A DNA stretch of 59,722 bases from Flavobacteriaceae bacterium. Its GTDB lineage: Bacteria; Bacteroidota; Bacteroidia; Flavobacteriales; Flavobacteriaceae. The translations under genes and the position numbers were made by a program. The stretch covers positions 1 to 59,722 of the forward strand of contig CANGIF010000018.1 of the NCBI GenBank assembly GCA_947453885.1, in the 5' to 3' direction. Every line of letters begins with the position of its first letter. The first letter of the stretch is position 1. The notes beneath the pieces were generated by a model that ran no database searches, was not told the DNA's origin, and saw nothing but the letters and a program-made list of their open reading frames with translations. Shown here one piece after another: positions 36,483-45,840 of the stretch.

Positions 36483-39278
36483 TTAGAATGTTAGTTTTTC
36501 TTTTAAATATTTTCCAGTAATTGATTTACTGTTTTTTACAATTTCTTCTGGAGTGCCAACAGCTAATAATTTACCACCATTTTCTCCGCCTTCCGGACCA
36601 AGATCAATTATCCAATCGGCACATTTAATTAAGTCTAAATTATGCTCAATTACAATGATAGAATGTCCTTTTTCAAGTAAGGCATCGAATGAAGCTATTA
36701 GTTTTTTTATATCGTGGAAATGCAATCCAGTTGTAGGCTCGTCAAAAACAAAAAGGGTTTTTTCTTTTGTAGTTCCTTTAACTAAAAAGGATGCTAACTT
36801 TATCCGTTGAGCTTCTCCACCTGAAAGTGTAGAAGAAGATTGACCAAGTTGCACATATCCTAATCCAACATCTTGTAAGGGTTGAAGTTTTTGATTGATT
36901 TTTGACTGATTAGTCAATTTGAAAAAAGTAATTGCATCGTCAATTGTCATGGTAAGTAAATCGTTGATGTTTTTGCCTTCAAAATAGACTTCAAGGATTT
37001 CTTTTTGAAAACGTTTACCATTACAAACCTCACAGGGTAAATAAACATCTGCCATAAAAACCATTTCAACGTTAATGCTACCCTCACCTTTACAGGTTTC
37101 ACATCTGCCTGCGTCAACATTAAAAGAAAAATGCTTGGCTTGGTACCCTCTTAACTTTGATAACTTTTCTTTGGCATACAATTCTCTAATATCATCATAG
37201 GCTTTAATATACGTTACAGGATTAGATCGCGAACTTCTTCCAATTGGATTTTGATCTATATATTCAACATTGTGGATTCTGTGGTAAAAACCGCCTAATT
37301 CAGTAAACTCACCTGATTTTTCGCTGATACCTTCTAACTTTTTTTGCATGGAAGGGAATAGAATTTTCTTAACCAAAGTACTTTTACCACTTCCTGATAC
37401 ACCTGTAATTACTGTTAAAACTTCCAACGGAAATCGAACGTCTATGTTTTGTAAATTATGTTCTCTTGCTCCAATAATATCAATATAGTTTACCCATTTT
37501 CTTCTGCTTTTTGGAATTGCAATCTCCATTTTTCCATTCAAATATTGTGCGGTTAACGAATCAGCTTTTAGGATTTCGGAATAGGTTCCTTGTGCAACTA
37601 ATTTTCCTCCTAGAGTTCCAGCCTCTGGTCCAATATCAATTATCATGTCGGCAGCTTTCATTATGTCTTCATCATGCTCTACTACAATAACGGTATTTCC
37701 CAATGCTTTCAATGAAAGTAAAACTTGAATCAGTTTTTCAGTGTCTTTTGGATGTAAACCAATACTTGGCTCATCCAGAATATACATTGAACCAACCAAG
37801 CTACTTCCTAATGAAGTTGCTAAATTAATTCGCTGTGATTCGCCTCCAGAAAGAGTTGCTGAATTTCTATTTAAAGTTAGATAATCTAAACCTACTTCGC
37901 TTAAAAAAGCCACTCTATTTTTAATTTCTATCAACAGTCTTTTTGCTACTTTCTGATCGAATGTGGACAATTCAATGTTTTCAAAAAAAGGAATTAATTT
38001 TTTTATAGGTAAATCAACTAAATCTGAAATTGTTTTGGAAGCAACTTTTACATAATTAGCTTCATATCGTAATCTTTTTCCTTTACAGGTTTTACATTTG
38101 GTTTTTCCTCTATAACGAGAAAGCATTACTCTGTTTTGTATTTTGTAATTTTTTTCTTCTAATTCTTTAAAAAAACTAGTAATGCCTTGAAAATAAGAAT
38201 TACCATTCCAAACAAGTTCTTTTTGTTCCAAAGTCAGTTCAAAATAGGGCTTGTGTATGGGGAAATCAAATTTATAGGCTTTATTTACCAATTCTTCTTT
38301 GTACCAACTCATACTTTCGCCTTTCCATGGAGCAATAGCATTTTCATAAATTGAAAGTGTTGAGTTTGGAATTACCAAATTTTCATCTATGCCTATTATG
38401 GTGCCGTAACCTTCACATTCTGGGCAAGCGCCATAAGGATTGTTGAAACTGAACAAATGAACATTTGGTTCTAAGAAAGTAATGCCATCAAGTTCAAACT
38501 TTGAGCTAAATGGAATTCGTTTATTTGTAGCAACTTCTTGTAAAAAGCAAGTTCCTTTTCCTTCAAAGAAAGCTGTTTGTATTGCATCTGATAATCGGTT
38601 GTAAAAATCTTCATCATGCTTAATTACTAATCGATCTACAATGAGAAGCACTTCTTTTTTTGTCAGTTTTACAGTTTCAATTTCGCTAAGTCGAACAACT
38701 TCATTGTTTACCAAAACCCTAGCAAAACCTTGTTGTAAAAGTACATTCAACTTGTCTTCAAGTTTTCTGCCAGGTTCAAGATAAATTGGAGTTACTAATA
38801 GCCATTTACTTTCTTCTTCAAATAGTTTAACAGCATTAATAATATCTGAAACGGTGTTCTTTTTAACTTCATTTCCAGAAATTGGCGAAAATGTTTTACC
38901 AATTCTTGCGTACAACAACTTTAAATAATCATAAATTTCGGTAGAAGTTCCAACTGTAGATCGAGCATTGGTTGTATTGACTTTTTGTTCGATGGCTATG
39001 GCAGGAGCAATTCCTTTTATGTACTCAACTTTTGGTTTATCCAATCGTCCTAAAAACTGTCTAGCATAAGATGATAGGCTTTCAACATACCTTCTTTGTC
39101 CTTCTGCATACAAAGTATCAAAAGCTAAACTTGATTTTCCTGAACCCGAAAGTCCTGTAATTACAACAAATTTATTTCTAGGGATAGCAACATCTAAAGA
39201 CTTTAAATTATGTATTTGAGCTCCTTTTATTAAGATGTTTTGTTTTGTATCTAGTTTTGAAAAGTCGGTTGATGACAT
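36483..39278 (-). CDS. uvrA: Excinuclease ABC subunit A
   Basis: DNA-damage sensor of nucleotide excision repair, a dimeric ABC ATPase. About 931 residues from the Met before SSTDFSKLDTKQNILIKGAQ; the frame is open for 20 more codons upstream, but a -7 box (TACATTTG, 39294-39301) lies in that extension. Walker A sites are GLSGSGKSSLAFDT (N-terminal half) and GVSGSGKSTLV (C-terminal half). Signature LSGGESQRINLA and LSGGEAQRIKLA, each followed by a Walker B DEP, are intact. The second zinc finger (CETCKGEG...CEVCNGKRF) is complete. The first has only the CPECEGYG pair; the usual upstream CxxC before LFSFNNP is missing. Confidence 0.96.
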   Translation of the reverse strand: MSSTDFSKLDTKQNILIKGAQIHNLKSLDVAIPRNKFVVITGLSGSGKSSLAFDTLYAEGQRRYVESLSSYARQFLGRLDKPKVEYIKGIAPAIAIEQKVNTTNARSTVGTSTEIYDYLKLLYARIGKTFSPISGNEVKKNTVSDIINAVKLFEEESKWLLVTPIYLEPGRKLEDKLNVLLQQGFARVLVNNEVVRLSEIETVKLTKKEVLLIVDRLVIKHDEDFYNRLSDAIQTAFFEGKGTCFLQEVATNKRIPFSSKFELDGITFLEPNVHLFSFNNPYGACPECEGYGTIIGIDENLVIPNSTLSIYENAIAPWKGESMSWYKEELVNKAYKFDFPIHKPYFELTLEQKELVWNGNSYFQGITSFFKELEEKNYKIQNRVMLSRYRGKTKCKTCKGKRLRYEANYVKVASKTISDLVDLPIKKLIPFFENIELSTFDQKVAKRLLIEIKNRVAFLSEVGLDYLTLNRNSATLSGGESQRINLATSLGSSLVGSMYILDEPSIGLHPKDTEKLIQVLLSLKALGNTVIVVEHDEDIMKAADMIIDIGPEAGTLGGKLVAQGTYSEILKADSLTAQYLNGKMEIAIPKSRRKWVNYIDIIGAREHNLQNIDVRFPLEVLTVITGVSGSGKSTLVKKILFPSMQKKLEGISEKSGEFTELGGFYHRIHNVEYIDQNPIGRSSRSNPVTYIKAYDDIRELYAKEKLSKLRGYQAKHFSFNVDAGRCETCKGEGSINVEMVFMADVYLPCEVCNGKRFQKEILEVYFEGKNINDLLTMTIDDAITFFKLTNQSKINQKLQPLQDVGLGYVQLGQSSSTLSGGEAQRIKLASFLVKGTTKEKTLFVFDEPTTGLHFHDIKKLIASFDALLEKGHSIIVIEHNLDLIKCADWIIDLGPEGGENGGKLLAVGTPEEIVKNSKSITGKYLKEKLTF

Positions 39279-39293
39279 AAAATGTAATTTTGA

Positions 39294-39301
39294 CAAATGT
39301 A
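39294..39301 (-). promoter_or_regulatory. -7 box candidate for uvrA
   Basis: Minus-strand TACATTTG, a TAnnTTTG match, 15 bp before the preferred uvrA start. The leader would be very short. Confidence 0.4.
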
Positions 39302-39527
39302 GGGATTCCAATTTTAGAATAGAAATTTCGCCCATCATAAAAAGGTATTATTTTGGCTGAAGTTACTTAAAATTCTTCGTATCATTTTTTAAATAAAAAT
39401 ACAACAAAGTGTTTGTAGATTTCACATTTCAGTATATTTTTAGTGTTTTTTTTAATCATTATCTTTTATCATTATAAATTTATATATCTTTAGCATGTTT
39501 TCAAACTAAATTATACACTTAAATAAA

Positions 39528-42347
39528 ATGTTGATTTTTAGATATACTATACGTTTATTTGTTTTATTTTTTTTATTGGGTTTTCAGGTAGGTGCCCAAG
39601 AACTACCGCCAATTATTAAATACACACCAACAACATATGCTGCTGGTAATCAAAATTGGATGGTTGCTCAAGATAAAAATCATTTTGTTTTTTTTGCAAA
39701 CAACGAAGGTCTTCTTGAATTTAATGGCTCTTCTTGGTCCATTTATCCTTCTCCAAACGAAACCATTATTCGTTCCGTTAAAGTAATTGACGATAAAATT
39801 TACACGGGTTGTTACATGGAATTTGGCTATTGGAAACGCCAAACCAATGGGCAATTAAAATACAAATCCTTAAGTCAAACGATTAAAAATAAAATTCTCG
39901 ACGATGAACAGTTTTGGAACATCTTAAGCTATGATCAATGGGTAATTTTTCAATCGCTCAATCGAATTTACATTTACGATTCTAAAACAGGAAAATTCAA
40001 TATTATCACACCTGAAAGTTCTATAATTAAATCGTTTAGAACTGCTTCTGCCATATATTTTCAGTGTTTCAATAACGGATTATACGAACTAGAAAACGGT
40101 AATAGCAAATTAGTTTCCGATAATCCAATTTTGAAAGCCAATCGAATTGTAGGAATTTCTTCAATTGACGAAGGAGTTTTAATTGAAACTCAAAAAAATG
40201 GTTTTTTCAAATTGATAAATGGAACTCTTGTAAAATTCAATACCGAAGCCGATTCCGAAATTCAAGCAGGAAATATTTACAGTAGCCAATTGCTTTCAGA
40301 TGACGGTTTTGCTGTAGGAACTGTATCTAATGGTTTATTTATTTTATCAAAAGAAGGCAATATTCGGTACCATATTACACAAAATAGAGGTTTGAGCAAC
40401 AATACCGTTTTATCTCTATTTGAAGACGTTGATAAAAATTTATGGATTGGGTTAGACAACGGAATTAACTGTATTAATTTACAATCGCCAGTAAAAAGTT
40501 ACACGGACGATTCGGGTATATTAGGAACTGTTTACACTTCATTAGCGCATAATAATTTGCTTTATGTTGGAACAAATCAAGGGTTGTTTTACAAAAATTT
40601 GAACGTAAATGAACCATTAAAATTTATTCAAGGTACAAAAGGGCAAGTTTGGTCGCTGTTTGAACACAACGGAACACTATTTTGTGGTCACGATTCCGGT
40701 ACTTTTATAGTTGAAAACACATCAGCAAATTTACTTTTTGCTCATTCTGGAACGTGGAAGTTTGAAGTTTTACCTCACAATCCCAATATAATTATTCAAG
40801 GGAATTACTACGGTATTTCGTTTTTAGAAAAGATAAACAACCAATGGGTATTCAAAAATCGACTAGCGGGTTTTGATTATTCGTCTAAATATTTTGAGCT
40901 TTCAAGTGCCAAACAAATAATTGTAAGCCATGAATACAAAGGTGTTTTTGCATTACAGATTGACAATAAGTTACAAAGAGTTGTAAAATGTACTCCATTT
41001 ACTAATCCTAAAAAAGGTAAAAATGCCTGTTTAACCAAATTCAACAATGTAATTTATTATGCGTGTAAAGAAGGGATTTTTAACTTCAATACTAAAATCA
41101 ATCAGTTTGAAAAAGACAAAAACTTAAGTCCATTATTTGAAAAAGATGAATACACTTCTGGTAAAATGATTGTTGATAAATCAAACAAATTATGGGTTTT
41201 TACTAAAAATTACATTCATTATTTTACGGTTAGTAAGCTTGACAATCAATTAAAACAAAACAACATTTCTATTCCTTCTACCTTAACCAACACCATTTCG
41301 GGGTATGAAAATGTAACGCAATTGTCAAGTTCTGAATATTTAATTGGAACAACAGACGGGTATTATGCGATAAATATTAATGATTTAAGTTTTAAAAATT
41401 TCAATGTTTCCTTAACTAAAATTAGCGCTAACAAACTCAATAAAGAAGTTAAAAACTACAACTTACTTAGTGGTACTGCCTTTGCTTATGACGAAAATAA
41501 CATTGCTTTCAATTTTACCGTTCCGGAATACAACAAATACATTTATGCGGAATACCAATATTTATTGGAAGGCGTTTCAGACAAATGGAGTGAATGGAGC
41601 TCAAAGTCAAGTGCGAATTTTAAAAACCTTTCACCGGGCGATTATGTATTTAAAGTAAGAGCTAAAATAGCAAACTCAACTCCTGAAAATACCATAAATT
41701 ATGCTTTTACAATTTCTAAACCTTGGTATGCCACTTATTTTGCAATCTTTATCTACATATTAATTTGTATGGTAATTGCTCATTTTATAAACAGAGCCTA
41801 TAAAAATTATTACCAACATCAACGTGAAAAACTAATCGAAGAAAACAATTTGTTGCTCGAAATAAAAGAACTAGAAAACGAACAAAAGTTAATGAAACTT
41901 AAAAACGAGCAATTGGTACAAGACGTTGACCTAAAAAACAAAGAACTGGCTGTTTCCACTATGAGTTTAATTAAGAAAGACGAGCTATTGGCATTAATTA
42001 AAGAAGATTTAAAAAAATCATCAGACGAAGGCAACAAAACCAGCATTAAATCTGTAATTACCACCATTAACAGAAATATAAACCAAGAAGATTCATGGAA
42101 CCTTTTTAAAGAAGCATTTGACAATGCCGATAAAGATTTCTTGAAGAAAGTAAAAGTAGCACATCCTGCCTTAACGCCAAACGATTTAAGACTTTGTGCC
42201 TATTTACGTTTGAATTTATCCTCAAAAGAAATTGCACCTTTGCTAAATATTTCGGTTAGAAGTATCGAAATTAAACGCTACCGTTTGCGAAAAAAAATGG
42301 ATTTACCACACGAGCAAGGGCTAGTGGAATACATTTTGTCTATATAA
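39528..42347 (+). CDS. Membrane propeller sensor with triple-tyrosine domain and LuxR-type HTH
   Basis: 939 residues. Signal peptide (about 1-23, VGAQ). A periplasmic two-component-regulator-type propeller follows (about 30-640, with blades such as NTVLSLFEDVDKNLWIGLDNGI). Next come a Y_Y_Y domain (YQYLLEGVSDKWSEWSSKSS...GDYVFKVRAK, about 670-715), one transmembrane helix (about 735-757, IFIYILICMVIAHFINRAY) and a cytosolic coiled coil (about 765-820). The C-terminal helix-turn-helix is APLLNISVRSIEIKRYRLRKKM (about 900-921). No histidine kinase or receiver domain is present. It would sense a periplasmic ligand and bind DNA directly from the membrane. Targets unknown; the downstream SDR and propeller genes are candidates. 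Confidence 0.87.
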   Translation: MLIFRYTIRLFVLFFLLGFQVGAQELPPIIKYTPTTYAAGNQNWMVAQDKNHFVFFANNEGLLEFNGSSWSIYPSPNETIIRSVKVIDDKIYTGCYMEFGYWKRQTNGQLKYKSLSQTIKNKILDDEQFWNILSYDQWVIFQSLNRIYIYDSKTGKFNIITPESSIIKSFRTASAIYFQCFNNGLYELENGNSKLVSDNPILKANRIVGISSIDEGVLIETQKNGFFKLINGTLVKFNTEADSEIQAGNIYSSQLLSDDGFAVGTVSNGLFILSKEGNIRYHITQNRGLSNNTVLSLFEDVDKNLWIGLDNGINCINLQSPVKSYTDDSGILGTVYTSLAHNNLLYVGTNQGLFYKNLNVNEPLKFIQGTKGQVWSLFEHNGTLFCGHDSGTFIVENTSANLLFAHSGTWKFEVLPHNPNIIIQGNYYGISFLEKINNQWVFKNRLAGFDYSSKYFELSSAKQIIVSHEYKGVFALQIDNKLQRVVKCTPFTNPKKGKNACLTKFNNVIYYACKEGIFNFNTKINQFEKDKNLSPLFEKDEYTSGKMIVDKSNKLWVFTKNYIHYFTVSKLDNQLKQNNISIPSTLTNTISGYENVTQLSSSEYLIGTTDGYYAININDLSFKNFNVSLTKISANKLNKEVKNYNLLSGTAFAYDENNIAFNFTVPEYNKYIYAEYQYLLEGVSDKWSEWSSKSSANFKNLSPGDYVFKVRAKIANSTPENTINYAFTISKPWYATYFAIFIYILICMVIAHFINRAYKNYYQHQREKLIEENNLLLEIKELENEQKLMKLKNEQLVQDVDLKNKELAVSTMSLIKKDELLALIKEDLKKSSDEGNKTSIKSVITTINRNINQEDSWNLFKEAFDNADKDFLKKVKVAHPALTPNDLRLCAYLRLNLSSKEIAPLLNISVRSIEIKRYRLRKKMDLPHEQGLVEYILSI

Positions 42348-42434
42348 AACTGGCTTTTCAATTCAATAACTTAGTTATTGGTTCAACAAAACATTCAAAA
42401 TACAATACATATTCTAAAAAATACTACAATACAA

Positions 42435-43202
42435 ATGGATTCTAGCACACCAAAAATTGCCTTAATAACAGGTGCAACCTCGGGTATCGGAAAAGCAACA
42501 GCAATAAAATTAGCTCAAAATGGGTACGATTTAATTTTATGCGGACGAAGAGTCGATAAATTAGAAGCCTTACAAGCCACACTTTCAAAAAGTGTGGCGG
42601 TAACAACTTTGGCTTTTGATGTAAGAAACAGAGCAGCGGTAGAACAACAACTGGATTCGCTTTCAGATTCGTGGAAAAATATAACAGTTTTGGTAAATAA
42701 CGCAGGAAATGCACACGGGAGCGCACCAATTTTCAGTGGCGATATTGACGATTGGGACGCCATGATTGACGGAAATGTCAAAGGATTGCTCTATGTTTCA
42801 AGAGCCGTTATTCCCCAAATGGTAGCTCGAAAAAAAGGACATATTATTAACTTAAGTTCCATTGCAGGTAAACAAACCTACGCAACAGGCGCCGTATATT
42901 GTGCTTCAAAAAAAGCGGTAGAAGCCATAAGTGAAGGAATGCGCCTTGACTTGACCGAACACGGTATTAAAGTTACCAACATTGCACCAGGAGCAGTTGA
43001 AACTGAATTTTCAAATGTGCGTTTTAAAGGAGACACCGAAAAAGCTAAAAAAGTGTACGAAGGGTATGAAGCATTACAAGCGGCAGACATTGCAGATGCT
43101 ATTTTTTATGCAATAAACGCACCCGAAAGAGTAACAATAGCCGACTTAACCATTTTTTCAAAAGCCCAAGCCGCACCCACAATTATTTATAAAAAAGAAT
43201 AA
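42435..43202 (+). CDS. SDR-family oxidoreductase
   Basis: 255 residues from the Met before DSSTPKIALITGATSGIGKA; the frame is open 19 codons further up, but that extension has no family match. Classical short-chain dehydrogenase: TGATSGIG cofactor motif (about 11-18), NNAG (about 88-91), catalytic Ser in NLSSIAG (about 139-145) and YCASK (about 155-159). The R-R of CGRRVDKLE suggests NADP(H) preference. It is similar in type to YdfG (3-hydroxy acid / serine dehydrogenases), but substrate cannot be fixed. It lies 87 bp after the propeller sensor on the same strand. Confidence 0.93.
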   Translation: MDSSTPKIALITGATSGIGKATAIKLAQNGYDLILCGRRVDKLEALQATLSKSVAVTTLAFDVRNRAAVEQQLDSLSDSWKNITVLVNNAGNAHGSAPIFSGDIDDWDAMIDGNVKGLLYVSRAVIPQMVARKKGHIINLSSIAGKQTYATGAVYCASKKAVEAISEGMRLDLTEHGIKVTNIAPGAVETEFSNVRFKGDTEKAKKVYEGYEALQAADIADAIFYAINAPERVTIADLTIFSKAQAAPTIIYKKE

Positions 43203-43421
43203 GTAGTCAGGAGAAAGTAACAAGTTGAAAGTCAAAAGACTGTTGCAAATTCATATTTAATTTTTCTTAATTTGTTTCCCCTTCAAGGAGGGTTGGGGAC
43301 ATTATCAAAAACATTTTTGGCAGCTCATCTGACCGTTTTTTGAACGCAAATAAATAAATTTCAAGACCTTTTTTTGAAAAGAGTTATTATAAATTGCTGT
43401 AAATCCTATCATTTAATTTCT

Positions 43422-43429
43422 TACGTTTG
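43422..43429 (+). promoter_or_regulatory. -7 box candidate for the T9SS propeller gene
   Basis: TACGTTTG matches TAnnTTTG, 27 bp before the ATG at 43457. Confidence 0.45.
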
Positions 43430-43456
43430 ATAAACTAACTAGTCATTATTACCACC

Positions 43457-44995
43457 ATGAAAAAAACACTACTTATCCTAGCCTTCGCGCTAATACAACT
43501 GACTACTTTAGCGCAAGCTCCAGCAATTCAATGGCAAAAATGTATGGGAGGTACTGGAAATGAATATTCACAAAGTATTAAACCAACACCCGATGGTGGT
43601 TATATAGTTGCAGGTTGCACAGGTTCTAATAATGGAGATGTTGCAGTGAATCATGGAGGTTATGATGTTTGGGTAGTAAAAATTGCAGCTATAGGTACAA
43701 TCGAGTGGCAAAAAACTTTTGGAGGGTCAAATGATGAATATGCTCAAGAAATTCAATTTACCCCAGATGGTGGTTACATTGTAGCAGGTTATACAGGATC
43801 TATAGATGGAGATGTCACAGGAAATCATGGATATACTGATTTTTGGGTTGTCAAACTATCTGCTACGGGTGATTTAATATGGCAAAAAGTTTTGGGAGGA
43901 ACAAATGATGAACAGGCCAATAGTATTCAAATAAGCTCTGATGGCGGTTATATAATAGCAGGTTTTACTAATTCCACAGACGGAGATGTAACGGGAAATC
44001 ATGGAAGTCGCGATGCATGGATAGTGAAACTAACTGCTACAGGTACTTTAGTTTGGCAAAAAACCTTGGGAGGGTCATATGATGAGGAGGCTTATAGTAT
44101 AAAATCAACCAGTGATGGAAATTATATCGTTTCGGGTTATACTAATTCCATAAATGGAGATGTAATAATGAATCATGGATATGAGGATGCTTGGGTAGTG
44201 AAACTAGATGCAACAGGTGCTTTAGTATGGCAAAATACATTGGGTGGAACAGGTAGTGATTTTGCTGATTATATTCAAACTACACCCGATGGCGGATATA
44301 TTTTGGTAGGTTCTACTAGTTCTAATGACGGAGATGCAACAGGGTTTCATGGAGGGTTTAGCGATGCTTGGATTGTGAAATTATCAGCTACTGGTACATT
44401 AGTTTGGCAAAATACTGTAGGAGGAACAGGTTATGAATTTTTTCTAAGCATTCAATACACAGCAGATGGGGGGTATATACTGGGGGGTACAAGTACTTCT
44501 AATAATGGAGATGTAGCAACGAATCATGGAAGTGAAGATGCGTGGATAATGAAATTATCTGCTAATGGTATTTTAGTATGGCAAAAATCAATCGGAGGTA
44601 CTGATTATGATCGAGGTAATAATATACAACTAACATCTGACGGAGGTTATATATTTGCGGGTAATTCTAGTTCTTCCAACGGAGATGTCACAGGAAATCA
44701 TGGAGGTTCTGATGTTTGGGTTGTTAAACTAGGTACTGATCTTGCAATAACTGGTTTTTCGGAAAATGCTGTGGTGGTGTATCCTAACCCGGCAAGTACT
44801 CTGCTTACCGTTAAAAACAACAGCAATACTAGTATAGATAGCATTACCATTACCGACATAATGGGTAAAGTTGTTTTAACCCAAAAAACCAGCAACACCA
44901 ACTCAATAAACGTAGCATCACTAGCATGCGGTACCTATCTACTTGAAGCCACTTCTGGCAAAGACCAATTTACAAGCAAGTTTGTGAAAGAATAA
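43457..44995 (+). CDS. Secreted seven-repeat beta-propeller protein with T9SS type A sorting domain
   Basis: 512 residues. The signal peptide ends LTTLAQA (about 20). Seven tandem repeats of about 58 residues follow (about 25-430), each W-Q-x-x-x-G-G-T ... S-D-G-G-Y-I-x-x-G ... N-G-D-V-x-x-N-H-G-x-x-D-x-W-x-V-K-L, separated by a short SATGTLV-type linker. Seven blades fit one closed propeller. The C-terminal 80 residues (AVVVYPNPASTLLTVKN, ITITDIMGKVV, GTYLLEA, SKFVKE) are a T9SS type A sorting domain, so it is exported and probably attached to the surface. Function unknown; polysaccharide or protein binding is inferred only from fold. Confidence 0.92.
   Translation: MKKTLLILAFALIQLTTLAQAPAIQWQKCMGGTGNEYSQSIKPTPDGGYIVAGCTGSNNGDVAVNHGGYDVWVVKIAAIGTIEWQKTFGGSNDEYAQEIQFTPDGGYIVAGYTGSIDGDVTGNHGYTDFWVVKLSATGDLIWQKVLGGTNDEQANSIQISSDGGYIIAGFTNSTDGDVTGNHGSRDAWIVKLTATGTLVWQKTLGGSYDEEAYSIKSTSDGNYIVSGYTNSINGDVIMNHGYEDAWVVKLDATGALVWQNTLGGTGSDFADYIQTTPDGGYILVGSTSSNDGDATGFHGGFSDAWIVKLSATGTLVWQNTVGGTGYEFFLSIQYTADGGYILGGTSTSNNGDVATNHGSEDAWIMKLSANGILVWQKSIGGTDYDRGNNIQLTSDGGYIFAGNSSSSNGDVTGNHGGSDVWVVKLGTDLAITGFSENAVVVYPNPASTLLTVKNNSNTSIDSITITDIMGKVVLTQKTSNTNSINVASLACGTYLLEATSGKDQFTSKFVKE
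43530..44747 (+). repeat. Seven ~174-bp coding repeats (propeller blades)
   Basis: The blade unit recurs seven times at about 174 bp (58 codons), starting at each tggca(a) WQ codon pair. Copies are diverged at the DNA level but keep the GGYI and NGDV blocks. Confidence 0.85.
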
Positions 44996-45085
44996 TTAGG
45001 TGTAGTGAGTTTAAAGCTGATGGTTATTTAATCTTAAAACTCACAACACATAATTAATCAACACTCAAAATTCTCTCAAAGTATT

Positions 45086-45838
45086 TTATTTCTCGTCAAT
45101 GCTGCCGCCAGAGCTTACAGCTTTTTTTAACGATTTTGGAACAGCAGTGTAGCTAATGTCAGCACCACTTGAGGCTTCAGCCACTAAACTCAGTATGGGA
45201 TGAACGGTCATCTCACCACCACTTGATGCTGTTGCCATAATTTCGTTTGCGAGTAAATTTTCGCCATCAACGTCGCTACCACTCGAAGCGTTTCCGTCAA
45301 AACGTAATGCTTTTCCAGAAACGGTTAACGAACTGCCGCTACTACACGTGCTCTTAATTGTTTCATACGAAAGTTCTAAATCCATTTCTGCGGCGGTAGA
45401 TAATTCAACATTAATAGCATTGCCTTTTAAGGTGTTTAATGCTTTAATGTTAGCCCCTGTTGCTGCTTGTAGACTGTCTATTTTAGGCATTTTCACATGT
45501 ACTTTGTGCTCTTTTACATTATTAAAAGAGCTGTAGGTACAAGTAATTTTTAAAACCCCGTTTTCAACTTTGGTACTAATTTCTTTTTGAAGATTGTCGT
45601 CGGCTATTACTTCAACCATTGTTTCATTAGACTGTTCCACTTCTATATCAAGTCCATTGCTAGCCTCAATACATGTAAAAGGTTGGCTAATGGTTCTTGT
45701 TTCGGTAGTTACATTGCCACTTCCTTTAACAGATTTTCCAAATCCGTCAAAATCTGCCGAAAATTTACAAGAGCTGAATAGTGACGCAAGTAGTGTGGCG
45801 GCAATTAATTTTGTTACTAAGGTGATAATCCGTATCAT
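45086..45838 (-). CDS. GIN-domain lipoprotein (DUF2807)
   Basis: 250 residues. The lipoprotein signal ends LFSSC (about C24). The body is a right-handed beta-helix-like repeat region of the head-GIN/DUF2807 family: GSGNVTTETRTISQPFTCIEASNGLDIEVEQ (about 39-69), KVHVKMPKIDSLQAATGANI, and repeated SSGS/ASSG turns (CSSGSSLTVSG, NASSGSDVDG, ASSGGEMTV, ASSGADISY). These families are usually linked with PspC/PadR operons, as here. It is the last gene of the four-gene unit and starts 2 bp after the PspC gene ends. Probably an envelope-bound structural or signalling protein. Confidence 0.88.
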   Translation of the reverse strand: MIRIITLVTKLIAATLLASLFSSCKFSADFDGFGKSVKGSGNVTTETRTISQPFTCIEASNGLDIEVEQSNETMVEVIADDNLQKEISTKVENGVLKITCTYSSFNNVKEHKVHVKMPKIDSLQAATGANIKALNTLKGNAINVELSTAAEMDLELSYETIKSTCSSGSSLTVSGKALRFDGNASSGSDVDGENLLANEIMATASSGGEMTVHPILSLVAEASSGADISYTAVPKSLKKAVSSGGSIDEK

Positions 45839-45840
45839 GT

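Noticed and set aside
43203..43456. Small gene or intergenic repeat between the SDR and propeller genes
   Set aside because: Only the short block ccccttcaaggagggttgggg near 43279-43299 stands out; it may be part of a dispersed repeat, but one copy gives no proof.
45003..45056. Terminator between the T9SS propeller gene and the GIN gene
   Set aside because: The pairing gtgagtttaa/ttaaaactcac has a bulge and a long loop with no T-run; too weak to call.
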